In this document: one piece after another, positions 1 through 5,567 of the stretch | How the letters are laid out: each line of letters opens with the position of its first letter | How positions within the stretch are numbered: the first letter of the stretch is position 1 | Assembly: GCA_020436955.1 (NCBI GenBank) | Contig: JAGQWW010000202.1 | Coordinates: 1 to 5,567, forward strand | DNA length: 5,567 nt | From: Saprospiraceae bacterium | Lineage (GTDB): Bacteria; Bacteroidota; Bacteroidia; Chitinophagales; Saprospiraceae | Direction of reading: 5' to 3' | The notes under the pieces: model-generated | Databases searched by the model: none | Seen by the model: the letters and a program-made list of their open reading frames with translations, nothing else | What the model was told of the DNA's origin: nothing | Made by a program: the position numbers and the translations under genes

Positions 1-390
1 CGCAAATGGAAAATAAGTGACTGTTTCCTGATTGAATGGATCTTTTACAAAACCTATTCGATACACATAAGAGCGCTTAACCGCATCGAATCGTGCGTGT
101 GCATCAGGGTCAACCGGAATAATGGAGAAAATTACAATATCAGCCGAAAGGATTTTATTGATTCGGCGCAAAAACTGTGGTGGAAAGTCACCTTCAAAAT
201 CAAAGTGGGCGAAATAACTGCTAGCATGTACGCCGGTATCTGTCCTTCCACATCCGGTAAGCGTTATCTCACTTCGGAGCACCATTGAAAATGTATCTTC
301 AATAACCTGTTGGACTCCAATTGCATTGGGTTGACGCTGCCAACCATTGAATCGGGTTCCATTGTATGCCAGGTGTATAAAATACCGCAT
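1..390 (-). CDS. truA: tRNA pseudouridine(38-40) synthase TruA, N-terminal part (cut by window edge)
   Basis: This gene encodes the cytoplasmic enzyme that isomerises uridine to pseudouridine at positions 38-40 of the tRNA anticodon arm. The first 130 residues are visible and the frame stays open to base 1; TruA proteins are usually about 245-270 residues, so roughly half is missing. Seen in the sequence: the N-terminal strand MRYFIHLAYNGTRFNGWQRQ (residues 1-20), the catalytic loop GRTDTGVHA at 48-56 with the catalytic aspartate D51, and ARFDAVKRSYVYRI at about 99-112, which carries the conserved arginine and tyrosine of the active site. The ATG at 390-388 is the start because a stop codon (TAG) lies in frame two codons upstream and the protein begins as the family does. 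No Shine-Dalgarno is present. It lies 84 bp downstream of the thiolase gene on the same strand, with a terminator hairpin between them. Family assignment is confident. Confidence 0.95.
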   Translation of the reverse strand, partial: MRYFIHLAYNGTRFNGWQRQPNAIGVQQVIEDTFSMVLRSEITLTGCGRTDTGVHASSYFAHFDFEGDFPPQFLRRINKILSADIVIFSIIPVDPDAHARFDAVKRSYVYRIGFVKDPFNQETVTYFPFA

Positions 391-405
391 GAACTAATCT
401 CGATT

Positions 406-446
406 AAAAAAAATGAGTCGTGAAGATACTAGTACTTCACAACTCA
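406..446 (-). terminator. Intrinsic terminator after the thiolase gene
   Basis: The arms TGAGTCGTGAAG (414-425) and CTTCACAACTCA (435-446) form a 12-bp stem around a 9-base loop. An A8 run at 406-413 becomes a U8 tract in minus-strand RNA. In that RNA all 12 pairs form, one as G-U, while plus-strand RNA would have an A-C mismatch, so the structure is oriented to stop transcripts leaving the thiolase gene (stop codon at 477-475). The U tract ends only 15 bases before the truA start codon. Confidence 0.85.
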
Positions 447-456
447 TGTATATCTA

Positions 457-464
457 CAAAGTTA
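457..464 (-). promoter_or_regulatory. Possible -7 promoter element for truA
   Basis: Read on the minus strand this is TAACTTTG, a full match to the Bacteroidota -7 consensus TAnnTTTG, 67 bases before the truA start. No convincing TTTG/TTG -33 element is seen about 20 bases upstream, and in this A/T-rich gap the motif could occur by chance. If real, the transcript would begin near 450 and run directly into the hairpin at 446-414. Confidence 0.3.
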
Positions 465-474
465 TTTCTAAATC

Positions 475-1653
475 TTACAGTTTTTCGATAACCATGGCGC
501 TGGCTCCACCACCACCATTACAGATGGCAGCTAAACCATATTTTCCACCTTTATGGTCCAGAACATTATTCAAGGTTACCACGATTCTGGCACCTGAACA
601 ACCTAGTGGGTGACCCAAAGAAACAGCACCACCAAAAACATTTACCTTTTCATGAGGGATGCCCAGTTCTTTGTAAAATGCCATGGTCACTACTGAGAAA
701 GCTTCGTTCACCTCAAAGTAATCGATGTCTTCCAATTTCAAACCTGCTCTTTTCAAAGCAAGGGGCGCCGCCAAAACGGGTGCTGTCGTAAACCACTCAG
801 GCTGCTGAGCCGCATCTGCATAACCGATGATTTTTGCTACCGGTTTCAATCCGTATTTCTCTACAGCTTCTTTGCTGGCAAGGATAAAAGCTGCAGCACC
901 ATCATTGATGGTAGATGCATTGGCTGCAGTTACAGTTCCTTCTTTGGTGAAAGCAGCACGCAAAGCAGGAATCTTATCGAAATTTACTTTTTTAAACTCT
1001 TCGTCTTCATCAAACATAACCGGATCTCCTTTTCGCTGAGGGATGCTCACCGGAATGATCTCTTTTTTCATATACCCTGCTTCCGTAGCAGCAGCAGAAC
1101 GCTTGTACGACTCGATGGCAAAGGCATCTTGCTCTTCACGGCTAATGGTGTATTTTGTAGCGGTTTTATCGGCACAAACACCCATAGCGCATTGGTTGTA
1201 AACATCTACAAGGCCGTCTTTAGCAAGACCATCAACCAACTCGCCATTGCCATATTTGTATCCCCAACGGGCATTTGGAACGTAGTAAGGAATATTGGTC
1301 ATACTTTCCATACCACCGGTTACGACTACATCAGCCTGCCCCAGTGCAATTGCCTGAGCACCTAACATGGTAGCTTTCATACCGGAAGCACAAACTTTAT
1401 TGATGGTAGTACAAGGGACATTGTCACCCAATCCAGCACCCAATGCTGCCTGACGAGCAGGAGCCTGCCCAAGGTTTGCGGAGATTACATTCCCCATAAA
1501 TACTTCTTCTACAGCACCTGGATCCAATCCTGCATCTTCCAGTACACCTTTGATAGCAAGGCTTCCCAGTTGTGTAGCGGTAAATCCTGCCAACGCTCCA
1601 CCCCAACTTCCGATAGGCGTACGTTTGCCGGAAACTATATAAACTTCCTTCAT
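475..1653 (-). CDS. Acetyl-CoA C-acetyltransferase (thiolase II)
   Basis: This is a 392-residue biosynthetic-type thiolase, which reversibly condenses two acetyl-CoA to acetoacetyl-CoA and CoA in the cytoplasm. The length equals that of classical bacterial thiolases. All catalytic elements are visible: the nucleophile C88 in NKVCASGMKA, N316 in the VNEAF motif, H348 in GGAVSLGHPLGCSGAR, and C378 in ICNGGGGAS. By memory it is close to mitochondrial ACAT1 in several stretches (GMESMTN at 115-121, TVTAANAST at 240-248, YADAA at 278-282, and the C-terminal YGLAAICNGGGGASAM), which supports acetoacetyl-CoA thiolase rather than a long-chain 3-ketoacyl-CoA thiolase. I chose the ATG at 1653-1651 because the family starts with MKEVYIVSGKRTPIG; an in-frame ATG 14 codons upstream would add a non-conserved extension. 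No Shine-Dalgarno is present. It is apparently monocistronic, with a terminator downstream and no beta-oxidation or PHB gene beside it, so degradation and synthesis roles cannot be separated from context. Confidence 0.95.
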   Translation of the reverse strand: MKEVYIVSGKRTPIGSWGGALAGFTATQLGSLAIKGVLEDAGLDPGAVEEVFMGNVISANLGQAPARQAALGAGLGDNVPCTTINKVCASGMKATMLGAQAIALGQADVVVTGGMESMTNIPYYVPNARWGYKYGNGELVDGLAKDGLVDVYNQCAMGVCADKTATKYTISREEQDAFAIESYKRSAAATEAGYMKKEIIPVSIPQRKGDPVMFDEDEEFKKVNFDKIPALRAAFTKEGTVTAANASTINDGAAAFILASKEAVEKYGLKPVAKIIGYADAAQQPEWFTTAPVLAAPLALKRAGLKLEDIDYFEVNEAFSVVTMAFYKELGIPHEKVNVFGGAVSLGHPLGCSGARIVVTLNNVLDHKGGKYGLAAICNGGGGASAMVIEKL

Positions 1654-1692
1654 GGTTTTGGTTTTATTTGGATTTAAAATTCTTTGCGAGCA

Positions 1693-1700
1693 CAAAAGAA
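1693..1700 (-). promoter_or_regulatory. Possible -7 promoter element for the thiolase gene
   Basis: The minus strand reads TTCTTTTG, seven of eight positions of TAnnTTTG, 39 bases before the preferred thiolase ATG. Transcription would start near 1686-1685 and leave a leader of about 32 A-rich bases. It overlaps the alternative upstream ATG (1695-1693), which argues against that start. No clear -33 element is visible, so this is only a candidate. Confidence 0.35.
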
Positions 1701-1856
1701 ACAGTAAAATTCCTAATTTCTTAAAAAGAACCGGAATAATTCAGGGTTGACTGCCCGTTACCGTTTCTACTTTTTAAAAAGGAAATAGTTCTTCTTTTGT
1801 TTGCAAGGTGCTGATCCAATTTCAAATTAAAATTTCCCGCTGTCCCTTACGTTAGT

Positions 1857-1864
1857 TAGTTTTG
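1857..1864 (+). promoter_or_regulatory. Likely -7 promoter element for the DUF5723-like gene
   Basis: TAGTTTTG matches the Bacteroidota -7 consensus TAnnTTTG fully. A weak -33-like TTTC lies at 1833-1836, 20 bases upstream. Transcription would start near 1871, giving a leader of about 24 bases before the ATG at 1895. The element overlaps a TTG codon at 1862 that could open the same frame, so it decides the start in favour of 1895. Confidence 0.55.
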
Positions 1865-1894
1865 TCCGGAATTGACTCTAAAACAAAAGACCAT

Positions 1895-3217
1895 ATGTTT
1901 ACAACCTCCAGGTTTTTTCTAGCTATCGCATTGGCAGTATTTTTCAGCTTAGTGGTGCATGCACAACCTCAATTTCAATTGAGTTTTGCCCAAAACACCT
2001 TGCAAGCAGCCTACCTTAATCCGGCGGCGATCCCTGAGAAAAAAATCATCATTTCACTACCTAATGTGTATAACCATTTGCAAATCAGTGGTCCATCTTT
2101 TGGAGACCTGGTGACTACCAATGCCAATGGTGATAAGGTACTGGACGTAAATGCCGTTTTACCTAATCTGGAGGAAACCAACCAGCTACGTAATAATCTG
2201 AGTATTGAAACCCTGGGATTGAGTTTTGGTGCCGGGCCTTTGCGGGTTCATTTGCACCATGCAGTAAAATTTGGTGCTTTTGTTAAATACCCCAAAACAT
2301 TACCGCAATTGCTATGGGAAGGCAATGCTCAATTTGTTGGACAAACCATCGATCTGGGCAACGATTTTGAAATAAACGGATACCACGAATTTGGTCTGGG
2401 TGTCGGATTCAATATTAAAAACGTTACCCTAGCAGGTCGCGTTAAACTACTTTCAGGGATAGGCGATGCTTCGACAGATAGAAATGATATCAGCTTATTT
2501 ACCAGTGACGATGTGTATCAGTTGACCCTAAATTCTGACTACCGTGTCAATTCAAGTGCCTATCTCAATTATGACGGATTTGGAAATACCAGCGCTGATT
2601 TCAACTTTGGCAACGTGACATTTGATAAAGCTTTTTCAAAAAATACCGGGACCGCCTTTGATTTTGGAGCACAGGTTGAAATTGGAAAATTGAAAGTGGG
2701 CGCCAGCATATTGGATATTGGACAGATTACCTGGTCCGAAGAAGTAAAGAATTATACAAGTAATGGCACCTTTTCCTATGACGGTCTTGACCTTTCCGGC
2801 GCAGTGACCGGAGATTCAGTTGATTTTTCCGGCGCCTTGGACACCCTGGAACAAATTTTCGAATTTGAAGAAACCCAATTGGATTACACTACCAAACTTC
2901 CAACGAAATATTACCTCACCGGTAGTTACGAATTGACAGAAACCTGGAGGGTAGGTGCAACGTTTTATGCTGAAAACTACAGAGGTGAAACCACCAGTGG
3001 ATTTTCTCTTGGTGCACAAGCCAGCTTCCTAAAATGGTTGACTGTAGGTGCCAATTATAGCTTATATGGTGATGCGTATGCTAATATTGGGATCATGACA
3101 GGACTCAAATTCGGACCTGTGCAATTTTTAGCCATGACCGATAATGTCATAGCCTTGCTAAGTCCAAACAATGCCAACTTTGGAAATGCGAGAGCAGGAC
3201 TTAACCTGGTCTTTTAA
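1895..3217 (+). CDS. DUF5723-like outer-membrane beta-barrel protein
   Basis: This is a 440-residue secreted protein of unknown function. A signal peptide is clear: positively charged start (MFTTSRFF), hydrophobic core at about 7-21, and a likely cleavage site VHA|QPQ after residue 23. The mature protein begins with AQNTLQAAYLNPAAIPEKK and a following LPNVYN, then alternates amphipathic strands with G/Y/F-rich turns. Near the end it has GFSLGAQASFLKWLTVGANYS (split across 369-389), a GLKFGPVQF strand, and a terminal phenylalanine in AGLNLVF, the usual signature of an outer-membrane barrel. The NPA motif, the LP-x-VY stretch and the C-terminal FGNARAGLNLVF resemble the Bacteroidota DUF5723 family by memory; this was not searched. 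I preferred the ATG at 1895 over an in-frame TTG at 1862 because it puts the signal peptide at the N-terminus. It may be an envelope channel or structural protein, but no substrate can be inferred. The gene is convergent with the lipoprotein gene, 4 bp apart. Confidence 0.85.
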   Translation: MFTTSRFFLAIALAVFFSLVVHAQPQFQLSFAQNTLQAAYLNPAAIPEKKIIISLPNVYNHLQISGPSFGDLVTTNANGDKVLDVNAVLPNLEETNQLRNNLSIETLGLSFGAGPLRVHLHHAVKFGAFVKYPKTLPQLLWEGNAQFVGQTIDLGNDFEINGYHEFGLGVGFNIKNVTLAGRVKLLSGIGDASTDRNDISLFTSDDVYQLTLNSDYRVNSSAYLNYDGFGNTSADFNFGNVTFDKAFSKNTGTAFDFGAQVEIGKLKVGASILDIGQITWSEEVKNYTSNGTFSYDGLDLSGAVTGDSVDFSGALDTLEQIFEFEETQLDYTTKLPTKYYLTGSYELTETWRVGATFYAENYRGETTSGFSLGAQASFLKWLTVGANYSLYGDAYANIGIMTGLKFGPVQFLAMTDNVIALLSPNNANFGNARAGLNLVF

Positions 3218-3221
3218 TAGA

Positions 3222-3815
3222 TTATTGTTGTAGAAAAATAGTCCTTCCGGCTCCTAATGCCTGAATTTGCATAAGGCAATCATTCATAATTTTACCGGGG
3301 ACTTCACAAACCAATTGTCCGTTACAATCATGTAAATAGGACACTCGGGGCGTTTCAAAATAATATAGATACTGGTCCTGGAATGGATAGACGGTTACTT
3401 TCATAGGTCTGTAGCTTTGCATCAAAATACGCATCCAGGCAATTTGATTAGGATCCATTATCAAATCTGAACAAGCTGTTTTATCGGCAGGGTCAACCCC
3501 TTCTTCCCGGATACAAGTAACCTCGATAATCAAGTCTTCAGCCATGCAAATGGTCATTCCATAATCCTTCAATTCCTGATAGTCGAACCAGATTTCCTGC
3601 CCATCTCTGAACTGGAACTTTCCGGCAGGCATTTTGGCCGGTAACAATCTTGTGCTATCATCCAATAAAATCAGAAACTTGCATCCATCAAGCCCCGTAA
3701 AGTCTTTTACAGTGCCATGGGTACGACAGGTATCATTGTCATTTTTTTCTGAAATTCCTTTTTTGGTAGAGCAGGAAAACACGACTAAAAGAGATAATAA
3801 GAGGGAAATTCTCAT
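3222..3815 (-). CDS. Cysteine-rich hypothetical lipoprotein
   Basis: This is a 197-residue protein of unknown function that should be lipidated and held at the cell envelope. The N-terminus MRISLLLSLLVVFSC is a short type II signal peptide, with C15 as the lipid-attachment cysteine in a somewhat atypical lipobox (VFSC). A polar linker follows, then a segment at about 30-101 (CRTHGTVKDFTGLDGCKF ... ICMAEDLIIEVTC) and a second segment at about 115-197 (ACSDLI ... LHDCNGQLVCEVPG ... CLMQIQ). The mature part holds eight further cysteines (30, 45, 90, 101, 115, 164, 170, 180), compatible with four disulfides. The C-terminal half loosely recalls DUF6970-type proteins, from memory only. I chose the ATG at 3815-3813 because it places the signal peptide at the start; an in-frame ATG at 3896 would add 27 residues that spoil it. 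No Shine-Dalgarno and no downstream terminator are visible. That it is a real gene is well supported; its role is not. Confidence 0.82.
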   Translation of the reverse strand: MRISLLLSLLVVFSCSTKKGISEKNDNDTCRTHGTVKDFTGLDGCKFLILLDDSTRLLPAKMPAGKFQFRDGQEIWFDYQELKDYGMTICMAEDLIIEVTCIREEGVDPADKTACSDLIMDPNQIAWMRILMQSYRPMKVTVYPFQDQYLYYFETPRVSYLHDCNGQLVCEVPGKIMNDCLMQIQALGAGRTIFLQQ

Positions 3816-3876
3816 CCGAAAGCATTTATTTTTTGACGAATTAAGGAAAAATAGGAAAAAATATGTTGGTCGGGGG

Positions 3877-3907
3877 CAAAATATGACGGTTTTCACCGGA
3901 TATTTTG
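3877..3907. repeat. Nested inverted repeat between divergent genes
   Basis: The outer arms CAAAATAT (3877-3884) and ATATTTTG (3900-3907) are perfect 8-bp complements. Inside them lies a second pair, CGGT (3887-3890) and ACCG (3895-3898), around the loop TTTC, offset only by GA on one side and G on the other. The whole element can fold as a 12-bp stem. It lies 62 bp upstream of the lipoprotein start and 33 bp upstream of the icd -7 element, which suits an operator better than a terminator; there is no clean T tract directly after it on either strand. Confidence 0.6.
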
Positions 3908-3940
3908 ATTTTAATATTTCCCCTTTTTAGGCAATCCCAC

Positions 3941-3948
3941 TACCTTAG
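3941..3948 (+). promoter_or_regulatory. Likely -7 promoter element for icd
   Basis: TACCTTAG followed by CGCC matches seven of eight positions of TAnnTTTG and closely resembles the common Bacteroidota form TACCTTTGC. A weak -33-like TTTC sits at 3917-3920 with a 20-base spacer, the same arrangement as before the DUF5723-like gene. Transcription would start near 3955 and give a leader of about 75 bases before the ATG at 4029. Confidence 0.5.
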
Positions 3949-3960
3949 CGCCGCTTTAGA

Positions 3961-3984
3961 GGACCTGGTACATTTTATAGGTCC
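3961..3984 (+). promoter_or_regulatory. Hairpin in the icd mRNA leader
   Basis: GGACCT (3961-3966) and AGGTCC (3979-3984) are perfect 6-bp complements around a 12-base A/T-rich loop. If transcription starts near 3955, the hairpin lies at the very 5' end of the icd mRNA, 44 bases before the start codon. A 5' hairpin there could protect the message from decay. There is no U tract, so it is not a terminator. Function is inference. Confidence 0.4.
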
Positions 3985-4028
3985 AAATTGAAAAAATTCC
4001 TTTTAACAATTCAAAATAATAATAGAAA

Positions 4029-5294
4029 ATGAGCGGAACAAAAATTACCATTCGCAAAGGTAAGTTGAAGGTACCTAACGACCCTATCATTCCTTTTATT
4101 GAAGGTGACGGTATCGGTCCTGATATTTGGGCAGCTTCAGTTAGAGTATTTGATGCTGCTGTTGAAAAAGCTTTTGGTGGAAAGAAAAAAATTCATTGGA
4201 AAGAAGTGTATGCCGGTGAAAAAGCATTCAACAAAACAGGAGAATGGTTACCTGAGGCAACGCTTGAAGATATCCGTGAGTATTTGGTAGCGATCAAAGG
4301 ACCATTGACTACTCCAGTAGGAGGTGGTATCCGCTCATTAAACGTAGCATTGCGCCAGGAGTTGGATTTGTACGCTTGTGTACGTCCGGTTCGTTATTTC
4401 AATGGTGTGCCTTCACCTGTAAAAGATCCTAAATTGGTCGATATGGTGATTTTCCGTGAAAACACGGAAGACATTTATGCCGGTATCGAATACCTAGCTG
4501 GTACTCCTGAAGCTGAGAAAGTTTTGAATTTCCTTCAAAATGAAATGGGTGTTACTAAAATCCGCTTCCCGGAAACTTCATCATTTGGTATCAAACCTGT
4601 TTCAATCGAAGGTACCGAGCGTTTGGTTCGTTCTGCTATTGATTACGCATTGGAGCAAAAACGTGCTTCTGTTACTTTGGTACACAAGGGTAACATCATG
4701 AAGTTTACAGAAGGTAAATTTAAGGACTGGGGATATGCAGTTGCTGAAAGAGAATATGGCGACCGCGTATTTACCTGGGCACAATATGACCGTATCGCTG
4801 CTGAGAAAGGTAAAGAAGCTGCGAACAAAGCACAGGATGAAGCAATGGCAAATGGCGCATTGTTGATCAAAGATGTAATTGCTGACGCATTCTTGCAGCA
4901 AATCCTTACTCGTCCTGCTGAGTATGATGTAATCGCAACATTGAACCTAAACGGTGACTATGTATCTGATGCATTGGCTGCACAAGTTGGAGGTATCGGA
5001 ATTGCTCCGGGTGCCAACATCAACTACACTACCGGTGCTGCTATCTTTGAAGCAACCCACGGTACTGCACCTAAATATGCAGGTCTTGACAAGGTGAACC
5101 CATCTTCTGTAATTCTTTCCGGTGTTATGATGTTTGAATACATGGGCTGGAAGAAAGTTGCCAAGATGATTACCAAAGGTGTGGAAAGATCCATCCGCTC
5201 CAAGCGAGTAACCTATGACTTTGAAAGATTGATGAAAAACGCCACCAAATTGAAATGTTCTGAATTTGGTGATGAAATCATCAAGAATATGTAA
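4029..5294 (+). CDS. icd: NADP-dependent isocitrate dehydrogenase
   Basis: This 421-residue TCA-cycle enzyme of the cytoplasm oxidatively decarboxylates isocitrate to 2-oxoglutarate and makes NADPH. Substrate-binding residues known from the E. coli enzyme are all present: S103, N105 and R109 in GGGIRSLNVALRQ, R119, R143, Y150, K220, and the metal-binding aspartates D286, D310 and D314. The NADP-specific residues K349 and Y350 (HGTAPKY) and Y396 and R400 (TYDFER) are retained, so NADP rather than NAD is expected. Between WGY (234-236) and KDVIADAF (281-288) there is a segment about 13 residues longer than in E. coli, containing FTWAQYDRI and ANKAQ; from memory this matches the Bacillus subtilis CitC type. 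S103 equals the serine that AceK phosphorylates in E. coli. The ATG at 4029 gives the family N-terminus, and an A/T-rich leader without Shine-Dalgarno precedes it. The gene stands alone: divergent from the lipoprotein gene and closed by a strong terminator. Confidence 0.97.
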   Translation: MSGTKITIRKGKLKVPNDPIIPFIEGDGIGPDIWAASVRVFDAAVEKAFGGKKKIHWKEVYAGEKAFNKTGEWLPEATLEDIREYLVAIKGPLTTPVGGGIRSLNVALRQELDLYACVRPVRYFNGVPSPVKDPKLVDMVIFRENTEDIYAGIEYLAGTPEAEKVLNFLQNEMGVTKIRFPETSSFGIKPVSIEGTERLVRSAIDYALEQKRASVTLVHKGNIMKFTEGKFKDWGYAVAEREYGDRVFTWAQYDRIAAEKGKEAANKAQDEAMANGALLIKDVIADAFLQQILTRPAEYDVIATLNLNGDYVSDALAAQVGGIGIAPGANINYTTGAAIFEATHGTAPKYAGLDKVNPSSVILSGVMMFEYMGWKKVAKMITKGVERSIRSKRVTYDFERLMKNATKLKCSEFGDEIIKNM

Positions 5295-5295
5295 T

Positions 5296-5332
5296 AAAAA
5301 ACGGCCCGTTTCTTCCGGGCCGTTTCTATTTT
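5296..5332. terminator. Strong, probably bidirectional intrinsic terminator after icd
   Basis: The arms AAACGGCCCG (5299-5308) and CGGGCCGTTT (5316-5325) form a perfect 10-bp G/C-rich stem with the 7-base loop TTTCTTC. On the plus strand it is followed by TTTCTATTTT (5323-5332), one base after the icd stop codon region. On the minus strand the A run at 5296-5301 becomes a U tract, so it can also end transcripts of the converging gene whose stop is at 5379-5377. Confidence 0.92.
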
Positions 5333-5376
5333 AGGAAAACTTGCGTATGATTTAGACCTTATTTCTAGCTATTGGT

Positions 5377-5567
5377 TTAAAACTTCATCACCCTTACCCT
5401 TCCATCTTTGACAAATTGTAACCACTTGGCGTTTTTGGGCCAACCTGTCGGATCAAGTTCGGTAAATGCCTGATCAATTTTCCCTGCCTTCAGCAGAGAA
5501 TTGCCCTCCACATCCAGTACAAATATTTCCAATCCGACCACATTAGCATAGACTTCCAATAGCCCTG
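5377..5567 (-). CDS. C-terminal end of an unrecognised protein (cut by window edge)
   Basis: An open frame enters from the right edge and ends with TAA at 5379-5377, giving the last 62 or more residues of a protein whose start lies outside the window. The visible part reads as a mixed beta/turn sequence: strand-like VVGLEIFVLD, then EGNSLLKAGKIDQAF, LDPTGWP, and the basic tail FVKDGRVRVMKF. Transmembrane segments and cysteines are absent. I do not recognise the family. It is supported as a real gene by amino-acid composition, by convergence with icd, and by the shared bidirectional terminator 44 bp beyond its stop codon. The TTG at 5559 is not a likely start, since the frame stays open beyond it to the edge. 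Confidence 0.7.
   Translation of the reverse strand, partial: GLLEVYANVVGLEIFVLDVEGNSLLKAGKIDQAFTELDPTGWPKNAKWLQFVKDGRVRVMKF

Noticed and set aside
97..1365. Several plus-strand open frames of 61-78 codons across truA and the thiolase gene
   Set aside because: They lie antisense to clearly conserved proteins and show no recognisable domains or start signals.
1654..1695. Upstream in-frame ATG giving a 14-residue extension of the thiolase
   Set aside because: The family begins at MKEVYIVSGKRTPIG, the extension is not conserved in thiolases, and the upstream ATG overlaps a promoter candidate.
1717..1730. Inverted repeat TTCTT-AAA-AAGAA upstream of the thiolase gene
   Set aside because: The arms are only 5 bp, A/T-only apart from one pair, and expected by chance in this sequence.
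1862..1894. TTG at 1862 as the start of the DUF5723-like gene, adding 11 residues
   Set aside because: It overlaps the likely -7 promoter element (1857-1864), would push the signal peptide inward, and the ATG at 1895 gives a normal signal peptide.
3816..3896. Upstream in-frame ATG giving a 27-residue extension of the lipoprotein
   Set aside because: It would bury the lipoprotein signal peptide, and it lies within the inverted repeat region.
4602..4901. Minus-strand open frames of 99 and 75 codons inside icd
   Set aside because: They are shadows of a highly conserved coding sequence on the plus strand, with implausible composition and no promoter or family resemblance.
1..5567. Search for a novel system: mobile element, CRISPR, phage, toxin-antitoxin, biosynthetic or defence genes
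   Set aside because: All complete genes are housekeeping or envelope genes in separate transcription units; no repeats array, transposase, tRNA or cassette-like overlap was seen.

Overview
This looks like an ordinary chromosomal segment from a Bacteroidota bacterium, probably near the Saprospiria/Sphingobacteriia side, although I cannot fix the genus. Four things point there: a DUF5723-like outer-membrane beta-barrel protein; a cysteine-rich lipoprotein of a type seen in that phylum; the absence of Shine-Dalgarno sequences before all five visible starts, with A/T-rich leaders instead; and promoter elements that fit the Bacteroidota -7 motif TAnnTTTG.

Layout. Positions 1-390 (minus) hold the first 130 residues of the tRNA pseudouridine synthase TruA, cut by the window edge. 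Positions 475-1653 (minus) are a complete acetyl-CoA C-acetyltransferase, followed by a hairpin terminator at 406-446 that sits almost against the truA start. A 241-bp divergent intergenic region follows. Positions 1895-3217 (plus) encode a secreted 440-residue DUF5723-like barrel protein. It converges, with a 4-bp gap and no visible terminator, on a 197-residue lipoprotein gene at 3222-3815 (minus). A second divergent region (3816-4028) carries a nested inverted repeat, a good promoter and a leader hairpin. Positions 4029-5294 (plus) encode NADP-dependent isocitrate dehydrogenase, closed by a strong, probably bidirectional terminator at 5296-5332. Positions 5377-5567 (minus) are the C-terminal end of an unrecognised protein.

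How the genes work together. Thiolase and isocitrate dehydrogenase both belong to central acetyl-CoA/TCA metabolism, TruA to tRNA modification, and the two middle genes to the cell envelope. Each gene appears to be its own transcription unit. I see no mobile element, CRISPR, phage gene, RNA gene or defence-like cassette, and no evidence of a new biological system. The points most worth a second look are regulatory: the inverted repeat at 3877-3907, the terminator/leader arrangement before truA, and the hairpin in the icd leader.
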